NCBI GenBank assembly: GCA_902803675.1
Contig: CADCQZ010000124.1
Location: forward strand, 1-7,048
Origin: an uncultured Eubacteriales bacterium
Lineage (GTDB): Bacteria > Bacillota_A > Clostridia > Christensenellales > Aristaeellaceae
Direction of reading: 5' to 3'
Length of the DNA: 7,048 nt
In this document: in pieces, positions 1 to 6,382 of the stretch
How the letters are laid out: each line of letters starts with the position of its first letter
Position numbering within the stretch: the stretch's first letter is position 1
Notes under the pieces: model-generated
What the model saw: only the letters and a program-made list of their open reading frames with translations
What the model was told of the DNA's origin: nothing
Database searches by the model: none
Translations under genes and position numbers: made by a program

Positions 1-2349
1 GTCCCCGATGACGCCTACCGGTGGGAGAACGGGCGGGCCGTGCCCCGGGGGGAGGATGAGGTCAGGCCCACGGAGACCGACCCGGAATGTGTGAGCGTGA
101 TCCGGCTGTCCTGCCCGGTCCGGGGGCTTGAGTTCTGGGAGCCCTCCCGTCCCGCGCTGTACCGATTGGAGATCGCTCTTGAGAAGGACGGCGCTGTCGT
201 GGATACGGATGAGATCGTGACGGGCTTCCGCAAGGCCGGCTACGATCCGGACCGGGGCGTCCTCATCAACGACCGGCCCGTATGGCTCAGGGGCTACGCC
301 CAGCGCGCCTCGAACGAATGGGCCCAGAGCGGCATCGTGCCCGAATGGCTGCACGACGCCGACGCGCAGTGGATCCGGGAGAGCGGGGCCAATCACATCC
401 GCTGGATGCACGTGGCGGCCTGCCCCATGGACCTGAGGGCCGGGGACCGGCAGGGCCTTGTGTACACCCAGCCCGCGGGGGACAAGGAGCGGGAGACCTT
501 CGGCCGCCAGTGGGACCAGAGGGTGGAGCTGATGCGCGATGTGATCATCGCCGGGCGGAACCACCCTTCCATCCTGTTCTGGGAAGCGGGGAACAACGTG
601 ATCTCCGCCGCCCACATGCGTGAGATGCGCCTTTTAAAGGAAAAGCTGGATCCCCACGGGGGGCGCTTCATGGGCTGCCGCACCATCAACACCGAGGACG
701 CTCTTATGGAGAGCGAGTACGTGGGCACGATGCTCGACCGGCACGCGGCCCGGTTCCTGGCGCTGCACGGGCCCGTCACCGAGACCGAGTACAGCCGGGA
801 GGAAGCGCCCCGCCGGGTGTGGGACGACTTCACCCCGCCGGATTTCGACTATCGAAACCGGTACCTGGGCAAGGGCGGCCGCAAGCAGAAGGGCCTGGAT
901 TTCTACGACCTCACCAGTGAGGACCTGGCCCTTTACAACGCGTCCGGCTACAGCGAGTTTTTCTTCGACCGTATCGGCGGGGCCTCCCATAAGGACTATT
1001 ACAGCGCCTGCGCCGCCCTGTGCTGGACGGACTCGGCCCAGCACGGCCGCCAGAGCTTCAGCGAGAACGGCAGGATGAGCGGCCGGGTGGACGCTGTCCG
1101 GGTCAAAAAGCAGAGCTTCGATCTGTTCCGGGTCATGCACAGCGTGAGCCCGAAGGTGAAGATCCTGGGGCACTGGAACTATCCCCCGGAGGGGAACGGG
1201 AACTACCGGGCGCGCAAAAAAGCCTTCAACGGCCTCTGGTGGGAGGAAACGGAGGCGTTTGAGGAACGCGACCCGAAACACAAGACGGTGTACTGCGCGG
1301 GCAGCTACGCGGTGGAAAAGGCGGCGCTTTTCATCAACGGCCGGGAAGCGGGCGTCTGTGACCGGCCGGAGCGGGGCTTCATCTTCGCTTTCCCCGGCAT
1401 CGACATCACTGAGAGCGGCTGTATCGAAGCGGTGGGATACGGCTATGACGGGGCCGAAGCCTGCCGGGACAGGATCGAGACCGCCGGGCGCGCGGCGCGC
1501 CTGACGGCGGAGATACACACGGCGCCGGGCGGCTGGCGGGCGGACGGGAACGACCTTGGCTATGTGGATCTTCAGGTGGTGGACGGTCAGGGCCGTATCT
1601 GCCCCCTGGACGACCGGCGGATCGACGTGACGGCCCGGGGGGACGTGAAGATCTTAGGCGGGTACAACAGCGGGCGCTTTGACGGCAACGGGCGCGCGGA
1701 CAGCGTGGCGGGAAAGCCGACTGTGTACGCGGAGTGCGGCGTCAACCGGGTGCTCCTCCGGGCGGGGCTCACCCCCGGGAACGTTGAAGTCACCTTCACG
1801 GCGGAAGGGCTGCCCCCCGTTTCGGTCGGGGCCGCGCTGGTCCCCGCGGACATATCGGCGCTCTCCTCCCAGCCGCCGGCGGTGCTCATGCCTCAAAAGC
1901 TCCCCCCGCGGGAAGAGGACTTTTTCACGCCCATCCCCAAGGCGGACGCGGTCAAGTACGTGCCGGAGAAGGAGAACTGGTGCAAGATCATGGTGAACGG
2001 CCAGGAGCCGGACTTTAGGGGCGTCAGGGCCGTGAACAAAAACGGCTGCGTGTGGGGCAATGTGCTCTGTATCCTCGAAAGGATGAAGCAGCAGGCGCCC
2101 ACCCTTCTGGACTTTACCTGGGACCCGTCCTCAGGGCGCCTCACGGTCAGATCCCGCGGGCACGTGATCTCGGCCGCGGTGGGGGAGACCTTCCTCACCG
2201 TGGACGGTATCCCCAGCCTCATGGACGGCCAGCCCACGGTGACCCCGGAGGGCATCCCGGTGATGGAGGTCAGCGCCGTGGTGTCCCAGGTATCCGGCGC
2301 TTCGGTCCAGTATGACGACAGGATCGGCGCCCTCAGGATCACGATCTGA
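1..2349 (+). CDS. Glycoside hydrolase family 2 protein with C-terminal copper-amine-oxidase-N-like domain (5' partial)
   Basis: The reading frame is open from base 1 to the TGA at 2347-2349 (782 codons), so the start lies upstream of the window; the GTG at 40 is internal. Numbering from base 1, residues 1-80 finish a GH2 immunoglobulin-like domain (FWEPSRPALY at 45-54, GFRK at 75-78). INDRPVWLRG (89-98) opens the TIM barrel, which includes RNHPSILFWEAGNN (186-199) and the TETEY segment (261-264 region), whose Glu263 matches the usual GH2 nucleophile. The usual acid/base Glu of the GNE motif is Asn199 here. The barrel ends near HWNYP (391-395). Two beta-sandwich domains follow: one with LFINGREAG (about 428-480), of the DUF4982-like type, and one at about 499-620. 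Residues 652-782 (KIMVNGQEP to YDDRIGALRITI) look like a copper amine oxidase N-terminal-like domain. The protein probably hydrolyses a beta-linked glycan, but the substrate is not readable and the Asn makes retaining catalysis uncertain. It is the first visible gene of a three-gene set. Confidence 0.9.
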   Translation, partial: VPDDAYRWENGRAVPRGEDEVRPTETDPECVSVIRLSCPVRGLEFWEPSRPALYRLEIALEKDGAVVDTDEIVTGFRKAGYDPDRGVLINDRPVWLRGYAQRASNEWAQSGIVPEWLHDADAQWIRESGANHIRWMHVAACPMDLRAGDRQGLVYTQPAGDKERETFGRQWDQRVELMRDVIIAGRNHPSILFWEAGNNVISAAHMREMRLLKEKLDPHGGRFMGCRTINTEDALMESEYVGTMLDRHAARFLALHGPVTETEYSREEAPRRVWDDFTPPDFDYRNRYLGKGGRKQKGLDFYDLTSEDLALYNASGYSEFFFDRIGGASHKDYYSACAALCWTDSAQHGRQSFSENGRMSGRVDAVRVKKQSFDLFRVMHSVSPKVKILGHWNYPPEGNGNYRARKKAFNGLWWEETEAFEERDPKHKTVYCAGSYAVEKAALFINGREAGVCDRPERGFIFAFPGIDITESGCIEAVGYGYDGAEACRDRIETAGRAARLTAEIHTAPGGWRADGNDLGYVDLQVVDGQGRICPLDDRRIDVTARGDVKILGGYNSGRFDGNGRADSVAGKPTVYAECGVNRVLLRAGLTPGNVEVTFTAEGLPPVSVGAALVPADISALSSQPPAVLMPQKLPPREEDFFTPIPKADAVKYVPEKENWCKIMVNGQEPDFRGVRAVNKNGCVWGNVLCILERMKQQAPTLLDFTWDPSSGRLTVRSRGHVISAAVGETFLTVDGIPSLMDGQPTVTPEGIPVMEVSAVVSQVSGASVQYDDRIGALRITI

Positions 2350-2363
2350 AAAAATGACTTTGA

Positions 2364-2371
2364 TAAGGAGG
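2364..2371 (+). promoter_or_regulatory. Shine-Dalgarno site of the isomerase-like gene
   Basis: The sequence TAAGGAGG lies seven bases before the ATG at 2379. It is a near-perfect anti-16S match, so it fixes that start. It sits in the 29-base gap after the GH2 stop codon. No separate promoter is evident in the gap, which supports co-transcription with the GH2 gene. Confidence 0.85.
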
Positions 2372-2378
2372 CAGTGAC

Positions 2379-3224
2379 ATGAATATCGGTATCCGTCTGC
2401 ACGACACTCTGCCCGGTACCCTCCGGCAGCGGCTCACTTATGCCCGGGAGCAGGGCTTCACCTGCGCCCATATCGCCATGAGCAAGGCGGTGGAGGGCTT
2501 TTCCATGGCGGACGCGCCGCGTTTGCTCACCCCCGATCTGGCCGCGTCCGTCCGGGAGGATCTTGAGGCGACCCAAATGGAATGCGCCGTGCTGGGCTGC
2601 TACCTGAACCTGGCGGACCCGGACCCCGAAAGGCGGGCGGCCACCCAGGAGATCTACAGGGCGCACCTGCGCTTTTCCACCCTGATGGGCGCGCGGGTGG
2701 TGGGCACGGAGACCTACGCCCGCCCGGATACGCCCTTTGGTGAGCCGGCGCCCGTGAGCGAGGAGGCTTTCCGCCTGTTCATGGAGGGCCTGAAGCCCGT
2801 GGTGCGCTTCGCGGAGGAAGCGGGCGCCATCCTCGCGGTGGAGCCGGTGCACAGCCACATCATCTCCACCCCGGAGCGGGCGCAGAGGATGCTGGAGGAG
2901 CTGCCCTCGGATCATTTGCAGATCATCCTGGACTCGGTCAACCTGATCGGCCCCGGGCACGACCGGGACGCCGACCAGATCATCGATGACGCCATCCGCC
3001 GCCTGGGGGACCGGGTGCGGGTGCTCCATATGAAGGATTTCACCGTCAAGCCGGACGGCGGCATCCGCTCTCAGGCCTGCGGCACGGGCCTGATGCGCTA
3101 TGACCGCCTCCTGGCCTTCGGCATCTCTCACGACCTGCCCATGACCCTGGAGGATACCGTGCCGTCCAACGCCGAGGCCGCCAGGCTCCACCTGGTCGGG
3201 ATCGCCGAGAAACTTAAAAAGTGA
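2379..3224 (+). CDS. Sugar phosphate isomerase/epimerase family protein (xylose isomerase-like TIM barrel)
   Basis: This 281-residue protein has the usual length of the xylose-isomerase-like / AP-endonuclease-2 TIM-barrel superfamily. The N-terminus (MNIGIRLHDT) is a typical first beta strand. Candidate metal and catalytic residues sit where the family has them: Glu155 in AVEPVHSH, Asp185 in IILDSVNLI, His217 in VLHMKDF and Glu258 in MTLEDT. A GTGLMRYD segment (235-242) resembles the G-x-G turn that precedes the last helices. No signal peptide is present, so it is probably cytoplasmic. Family members isomerise or epimerise sugars, inositols or keto-sugar acids using a divalent metal. Placement between a GH2 glycosidase and an acetylesterase suggests it acts on a monosaccharide released from the same glycan. 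The exact reaction cannot be assigned. The start is fixed by the strong upstream Shine-Dalgarno site. Confidence 0.88.
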   Translation: MNIGIRLHDTLPGTLRQRLTYAREQGFTCAHIAMSKAVEGFSMADAPRLLTPDLAASVREDLEATQMECAVLGCYLNLADPDPERRAATQEIYRAHLRFSTLMGARVVGTETYARPDTPFGEPAPVSEEAFRLFMEGLKPVVRFAEEAGAILAVEPVHSHIISTPERAQRMLEELPSDHLQIILDSVNLIGPGHDRDADQIIDDAIRRLGDRVRVLHMKDFTVKPDGGIRSQACGTGLMRYDRLLAFGISHDLPMTLEDTVPSNAEAARLHLVGIAEKLKK

Positions 3225-3228
3225 GGAG
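3223..3228 (+). promoter_or_regulatory. Shine-Dalgarno site overlapping the upstream stop codon
   Basis: GAGGAG begins inside the TGA stop (3222-3224) of the isomerase-like gene and ends seven bases before the GTG at 3236. This favours GTG 3236 over the in-frame GTG at 3221, which has only A-rich sequence just before it and no good Shine-Dalgarno site. The overlap implies that ribosomes ending the upstream gene help start the next one. Confidence 0.7.
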
Positions 3229-3235
3229 ACCGGCC

Positions 3236-3886
3236 GTGACGGACATCTATATCTGCGGCGATTCCATCTCCGCCGCCTATGATCCCGTATCGACCCTGTT
3301 CACGGGCTGGGGCCAGGTGCTCGGCGCCTTCCTGCCCGGCGCGCGCATCCATGACCACGCCATGGCCGGGCGCAGCACCCGCACCTTCATTTCGGAGGGC
3401 CGCCTGGACAGGCTCTCCCGGATGGAAGAGGGCAGCCTGATGCTGATCCAGTTCGGGCACAATGACGAGAGCGACAAGCCCGAGCGCCACGCCGATCCCT
3501 GGACAGCGTACTATGACAACCTGAAGATCTTCGTGTCCTTTGCCCGGGAGCGGGGCGCTCTTCCCGTGCTGCTCACCCCCGTGTGCATGCGGGTATTTAA
3601 GGACGGTGTCCTGCAGGAGACCCACGGGGAATACCCCGCGGCCATGCGCGCCGCGGCGGAGGAGACCGGCACGCCCCTTATAGACATGTACCGCTTCAGC
3701 TTCGATACGGTCTCGGCGGCGGGGGAGGAGGGCAGCCGGGCGCTCTTCATGTTCATCAGCCCGGGCGAGGATCCCCGGTATCCCGACGGCCTTCATGACA
3801 ACGCCCACACCCGCCGCGCCGGGGCGTTCACGTTCGCGGGATACGCCGCGGAGGAACTGAGAGCCCTGGGACTGGTGCAGCCCTGA
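3236..3886 (+). CDS. SGNH/GDSL hydrolase, rhamnogalacturonan acetylesterase-like
   Basis: This protein of 216 residues (from GTG 3236) carries all the SGNH blocks. Block I is YICGDSIS with Ser10 as nucleophile. Block II is AGRSTRTFISEGRL with oxyanion Gly45. Block III is LIQFGHNDESD with oxyanion Asn76. Block V is DNAHTRRAGA with the Asp188/His191 dyad. The GRST-R-F block and GHND motif are typical of rhamnogalacturonan acetylesterases (RhgT/YesT type), which remove acetyl groups from pectin backbone sugars. Related carbohydrate esterases act on xylan or other glycans, so the substrate is open. There is no signal peptide, so it would act in the cytoplasm on imported acetylated oligosaccharides. 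It follows the isomerase-like gene with overlapping translation signals and is the last gene before the terminator hairpin. Starting at the in-frame GTG 3221 would add only five residues (MRRPA). Confidence 0.87.
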   Translation: MTDIYICGDSISAAYDPVSTLFTGWGQVLGAFLPGARIHDHAMAGRSTRTFISEGRLDRLSRMEEGSLMLIQFGHNDESDKPERHADPWTAYYDNLKIFVSFARERGALPVLLTPVCMRVFKDGVLQETHGEYPAAMRAAAEETGTPLIDMYRFSFDTVSAAGEEGSRALFMFISPGEDPRYPDGLHDNAHTRRAGAFTFAGYAAEELRALGLVQP

Positions 3887-3905
3887 CGATGACACATCAT
3901 CAATA

Positions 3906-3934
3906 AAGGCCGCCGGGTCATGCCCGGCGGCCTT
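3906..3934. terminator. Probable bidirectional rho-independent terminator between convergent genes
   Basis: A perfect 12-bp stem (3906-3917 paired with 3923-3934, AAGGCCGCCGGG and its complement) encloses a 5-base loop, TCATG. It lies 20 bases after the esterase stop and 21 bases before the 3' end of the minus-strand TIR gene. The U-tract is poor on both sides (TTAATGAT on plus, CTTTATTGAT on minus), so its strength is uncertain. GC-rich symmetry between converging genes fits a shared terminator. Confidence 0.75.
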
Positions 3935-3954
3935 AATGATATGGGTGGTATTGC

Positions 3955-6333
3955 TCAATCCGCTTTTTCGGCGTCGTACACGATCCCCTGCAGGGAAGAG
4001 CGGGACAGGTCCCGGATCTGCCCGTAGCGGGACATGGCGAACAGGACGTAGGACCCGTCCATCCTGAAATCGACCTTTTCGCCGTTCCTCATTTCCGCGG
4101 TGAAGCTCATGCCCTCGGGGGGAGAGAATGTGGTGCCGTCGAAGCCCTTTTCGGTGACGATCAGTTCCTTCATGTTCCGGGTCCCGGTGGGGTAGCCGGA
4201 GTATTTGGTGAACTCGTACCCGATCCTGAGCCGCCCTTCGTAATACTTTACGCCGGTGTAGGCGGCCGGGGAATAGAACCACCCCTCGTCGCAGTACACC
4301 CGGCACCAGGGGATATCGATATCCGGGGTCACGGACCGGTCGAAGGTGACGCTGTCCACTTCATCGGCCTTGACCCTGGTCGGCTCATAGGCGCTGTTCT
4401 CATCGATGAACCAGAACTCCGCGTCCTCCGGGAGGTGGTACACCTCAGTGTTCCCCTCCGTGTCTGTCGCGGCCATGCCGTTCTCCCCATTTGAGATGGA
4501 GGCGAGCTCCAGAAAGTTTTTGAGCGGGATATCATCCAGGTTTTTGCCCGGGGCGGCCGATCCGATCCCCTGCAGGAACTGCTCGCTGACCTTAAAAAGA
4601 TCGCTGGTCATCATCGCGCTCACCATCAGGAAGGAATTGCCGATGCCCGTATACCCGGTCCCGTCCTTCATCGTGACTCTCACCGTGCCACGCGGCTCAT
4701 AGTCGCCCCAGGTGTGTTTGTCCAGGCTGAATCCCGGATGCCCGCTGACCGCCCCGGGGGCCTCCGTCGGCACGATGGACGTTACCGGCGGGGCCTCGAC
4801 CTCCTCGGTCAGGTCCGTCACGAAGTCCATATAGAGGATGTCGTCGGGCCGTGCCTCCACGGTGCCGAACTGGTCCACGGCGAAGAACTTGATATAGTCC
4901 TCGGCGGCCTTCGTCTCCAGATACCGCCCGTCCCTGAAGCTGATGCCTATCGGCAGCTCGGTGATCCAGCCGGGTTTGATCTCCTCTGGCCACCAGCCGT
5001 GTTTGTCCTTCTCATAGGCGCCCTGCCCGAAGGAGACGGCCCGGATCTCGCTGAAATCCACTGTGTAGCCCCGCGCGGTCCTCAGGCCCTCGGGCATGTC
5101 GAAGTACAGGTTGAAGGAGATCACGTTCTCCGCGGGCTTGTCGTGGGTGGCCACCACCAGGGTGTGAGCCGGGGCGGTGATCGTCTGGCCGTCCTTCAAA
5201 TGGAACCGGACGTATTCGGGCCAGTCATGGAGGACCTGCGCGTCCCAGTCGAACCAGATGGACCGGACATCCTTCCACATCACGCTGACGGCCTGTCCCC
5301 GGTCGAGGAAAAAGATGACGGATCCGGCGGTCTGGATGTCCGTTTCCGTTTGGGTCCCGTCCGTTTTGGTGAATTTGAAATATTTATGGTACTCGTTCCC
5401 GTCCTCGTGGGGGGTGGTCTCGATCCACGCCAGGCTTTTCATCTGGGGCAGGCCGGAATACTCCCACCTGAAATTCATTTCGGGGTACAGGCCGTACCGG
5501 TTGGTGAAACACAGGCTGTTGGCCGGCACCACCCAGGTGTTTTCGCCGGCCGTAATGGTGGCGGCGCCCCGGGGCTTGAAGGTATAGCCCGCGTTGTTCG
5601 GGTTGGCGGTGGGCACTGAAGTCGGTTCCGCCGTGGGCACGGGGCTCGGCGTCGGGGACGGCGAAGGGGTCAGCGCCTGGGTGGCTGTTGCCGTCGGCGC
5701 CTGAGTGGGCATATCCGTGGGCTCCGCCGTGGGCGCATCGGTGGGCGCGTCCGTCACCGCGGGCCCCGGCGCGGCGGGCGTCTTCGGCCCGAGGATCCCG
5801 GCCGCTCTCAGGGCGAAGAATCCCGCTGTCAGGATCATCACCGCGAACAGGATGAGGGTCAGATATTTCTTCCACGGGGGAGGCGGCGGGGGAGGGGGAG
5901 GCGGCGGAGGCGGCGGGGGCGTCCCGGAGCCCTTATCCAGCACGGCGCGCACCTGCCTGGACAGGGCCTCGATGCTCTTTGCCAGGGGCTTGTCCATGGC
6001 GTCCAGCCAGTGCACGGCGGATATGTAGTATTTCAGGTCCTTGCTGGGCTCGGAATCGGTCAGCTTGAAGGGGATGATGACCACCCGCGCGTTCACGGCG
6101 TTGGTGATCTCATTGAACACCTGGGGGGAGGCGTTGGAGTAGTCCGTGAATATCAGCACCATCACCTTCACGGTCTCGATGGTGTCCATGATGGCCCGGG
6201 CCCAGTTGGCCCCGGGCTCGATGTCCCTGGGGGCGTACCAGCAGCGGATGCCGTCGCTCTCCAGGCGGTTGCATATGGCGTCCGCCACCGCCTTGTCATG
6301 GTGGGAATAGCTGATGAATACGTCGTGTGCCAT
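3955..6333 (-). CDS. TIR domain protein with proline tract, single membrane helix and two-module ectodomain
   Basis: This 792-residue protein starts at ATG 6333. Residues 1-132 form a TIR domain of the bacterial TIR_2 type: DVFISYSHHDK at 4-14, CWYAPRDIEPG (31-41) as the BB-loop region, and FNEIT with Glu75, placed where TIR NADases have their catalytic Glu. Residues 139-153 are 15 consecutive prolines. WKK then precedes one hydrophobic helix (about 157-175), which predicts the TIR end inside the cell. Residues 183-246 are a Pro/Thr/Ala linker typical of cell-surface proteins. The rest (250-792) is a beta-rich ectodomain of two related modules (about 250-504 and 545-787) that I do not recognise as a named family. 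TIR domains can cleave NAD or act as adaptors; neither is shown here. It lies 49 bases after a leucine-rich-repeat gene on the same strand, so the two are probably co-transcribed. A role in surface sensing or defence is inference only. Confidence 0.9.
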   Translation of the reverse strand: MAHDVFISYSHHDKAVADAICNRLESDGIRCWYAPRDIEPGANWARAIMDTIETVKVMVLIFTDYSNASPQVFNEITNAVNARVVIIPFKLTDSEPSKDLKYYISAVHWLDAMDKPLAKSIEALSRQVRAVLDKGSGTPPPPPPPPPPPPPPPWKKYLTLILFAVMILTAGFFALRAAGILGPKTPAAPGPAVTDAPTDAPTAEPTDMPTQAPTATATQALTPSPSPTPSPVPTAEPTSVPTANPNNAGYTFKPRGAATITAGENTWVVPANSLCFTNRYGLYPEMNFRWEYSGLPQMKSLAWIETTPHEDGNEYHKYFKFTKTDGTQTETDIQTAGSVIFFLDRGQAVSVMWKDVRSIWFDWDAQVLHDWPEYVRFHLKDGQTITAPAHTLVVATHDKPAENVISFNLYFDMPEGLRTARGYTVDFSEIRAVSFGQGAYEKDKHGWWPEEIKPGWITELPIGISFRDGRYLETKAAEDYIKFFAVDQFGTVEARPDDILYMDFVTDLTEEVEAPPVTSIVPTEAPGAVSGHPGFSLDKHTWGDYEPRGTVRVTMKDGTGYTGIGNSFLMVSAMMTSDLFKVSEQFLQGIGSAAPGKNLDDIPLKNFLELASISNGENGMAATDTEGNTEVYHLPEDAEFWFIDENSAYEPTRVKADEVDSVTFDRSVTPDIDIPWCRVYCDEGWFYSPAAYTGVKYYEGRLRIGYEFTKYSGYPTGTRNMKELIVTEKGFDGTTFSPPEGMSFTAEMRNGEKVDFRMDGSYVLFAMSRYGQIRDLSRSSLQGIVYDAEKAD
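3973..4701 (-). repeat. Ectodomain module B of the TIR protein
   Basis: Residues 545-787. It opens YEPRGTVRVT, with NSF at 566-568, then TDTEGNTEVYHLPEDAEFWF (623-642), DEVDSVTFD (657-665), and the closing unit GMSFTAEMRNGE ... GSYVLFAMSRYG ... SSLQGIVYD. The shared order with module A supports duplication, though identity is low. It also has a cysteine pair at 677 and 681 (CRVYC) with no counterpart in A. Confidence 0.6.
4822..5586 (-). repeat. Ectodomain module A of the TIR protein
   Basis: Residues 250-504. It begins YTFKPRGAATIT and has NSL at 272-274, then KTDGTQTETDIQTAGSVIFFLD (323-344), KDVRSIWFD (354-362), and a closing unit GISFRDGRY ... DYIKFFAVDQFG ... DDILYMDF. These landmarks recur in the same order in module B, which points to an ancient internal duplication. 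The fold looks all-beta; I do not recognise the family. Confidence 0.6.
5596..5787 (-). repeat. Pro/Thr/Ala-rich extracellular linker
   Basis: Residues 183-246 contain irregular repeats such as DAPTDAPTAEPT, TPSPSPTPSP and PTAEPTSVPTA. This composition is common in stalks that cross the cell wall of Gram-positive bacteria and fits an ectodomain held away from the membrane. The DNA repeats are imperfect. Confidence 0.8.
5809..5865 (-). other. Predicted transmembrane helix of the TIR protein
   Basis: Residues 157-175 (YLTLILFAVMILTAGFFAL) are uninterrupted hydrophobic residues. WKK stands on the N-terminal side and one Arg follows. By the positive-inside rule the N-terminal TIR domain would be cytoplasmic and the C-terminal part outside. 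It is the only such segment in the protein. Confidence 0.85.
5875..5919 (-). repeat. Run of 15 proline codons
   Basis: Fifteen proline codons in a row (residues 139-153) lie between the TIR domain and the membrane helix. CCG, CCC and CCT codons are mixed, so it is not a pure trinucleotide repeat. Such runs stall ribosomes and normally need elongation factor P. The segment should form a stiff polyproline helix that spaces the TIR domain from the membrane. Confidence 0.9.
5938..6333 (-). other. TIR domain coding segment
   Basis: Residues 1-132 of the membrane protein. Visible elements are beta-A FISYS (6-10), the His-His-Asp-Lys turn, helix A ending in LESDGIRCW, the APRDIEPGANW loop, beta-C VMVLIFTDYS, the SPQVFNEITNAV helix with Glu75, and beta-D VVIIPFKL. 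The order and spacing match complete bacterial TIR domains, with no truncation. Confidence 0.85.
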
Positions 6334-6341
6334 TTTTCTCT

Positions 6342-6347
6342 CCCTCC
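6342..6347 (-). promoter_or_regulatory. Shine-Dalgarno site of the TIR gene
   Basis: On the minus strand GGAGGG stands eight bases before the ATG at 6333-6331, followed by GAGAAAA. It supports that ATG, which also places the TIR motif FISYS at residues 6-10, as expected for an N-terminal TIR domain. Confidence 0.75.
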
Positions 6348-6382
6348 CGCGCCGTGATGTTTCGGGCGTGTTCCGCGCTGTC

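Noticed and set aside
40..42. GTG 40 as the start of the GH2 gene
   Set aside because: The frame is open to base 1 and the upstream codons continue in the same style. A GH2 protein needs its N-terminal sugar-binding domain and most of the immunoglobulin-like domain before this point, and no Shine-Dalgarno site precedes the GTG.
634..1518. Long minus-strand open frame opposite the GH2 gene
   Set aside because: Its product is rich in Ala, Val, Arg and Pro with no recognisable motif, and it is fully antisense to a well-supported gene. Such frames are common in high-GC DNA.
1893..3191. 432-codon minus-strand open frame spanning the GH2 and isomerase genes
   Set aside because: It crosses two well-supported plus-strand genes and their intergenic gap, has no family motif and is explained by high GC at third positions.
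2379..3224. Endonuclease IV (DNA repair) assignment for the TIM-barrel protein
   Set aside because: It shares the fold but lacks the full set of zinc-ligand His motifs of endonuclease IV, and the sugar-enzyme neighbourhood favours an isomerase/epimerase-like role.
3128..4306. 392-codon minus-strand open frame across the terminator region
   Set aside because: It runs through the hairpin and overlaps three supported genes. Composition is Arg/Gly/His-rich without motifs.
4714..5619. 301-codon plus-strand open frame opposite the TIR ectodomain
   Set aside because: It is antisense to the TIR gene, which has clear domains; the translation has no hydrophobic core pattern or motif, so it is a shadow.
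5596..5787. CRISPR or tandem DNA repeat in the Thr/Pro linker
   Set aside because: The repeats are irregular, in frame and without spacers; they reflect low-complexity protein sequence.
3955..6333. Thoeris defence system
   Set aside because: The protein is a TIR protein, but no ThsA-like (SIR2 or NAD-binding) partner is next to it in the window, and the membrane helix and ectodomain differ from ThsB.
6334..6382. Terminator or promoter between the LRR and TIR genes
   Set aside because: The 49 bases show only the Shine-Dalgarno site. I see no convincing stem-loop with a T-run and no clear -35/-10 pair.
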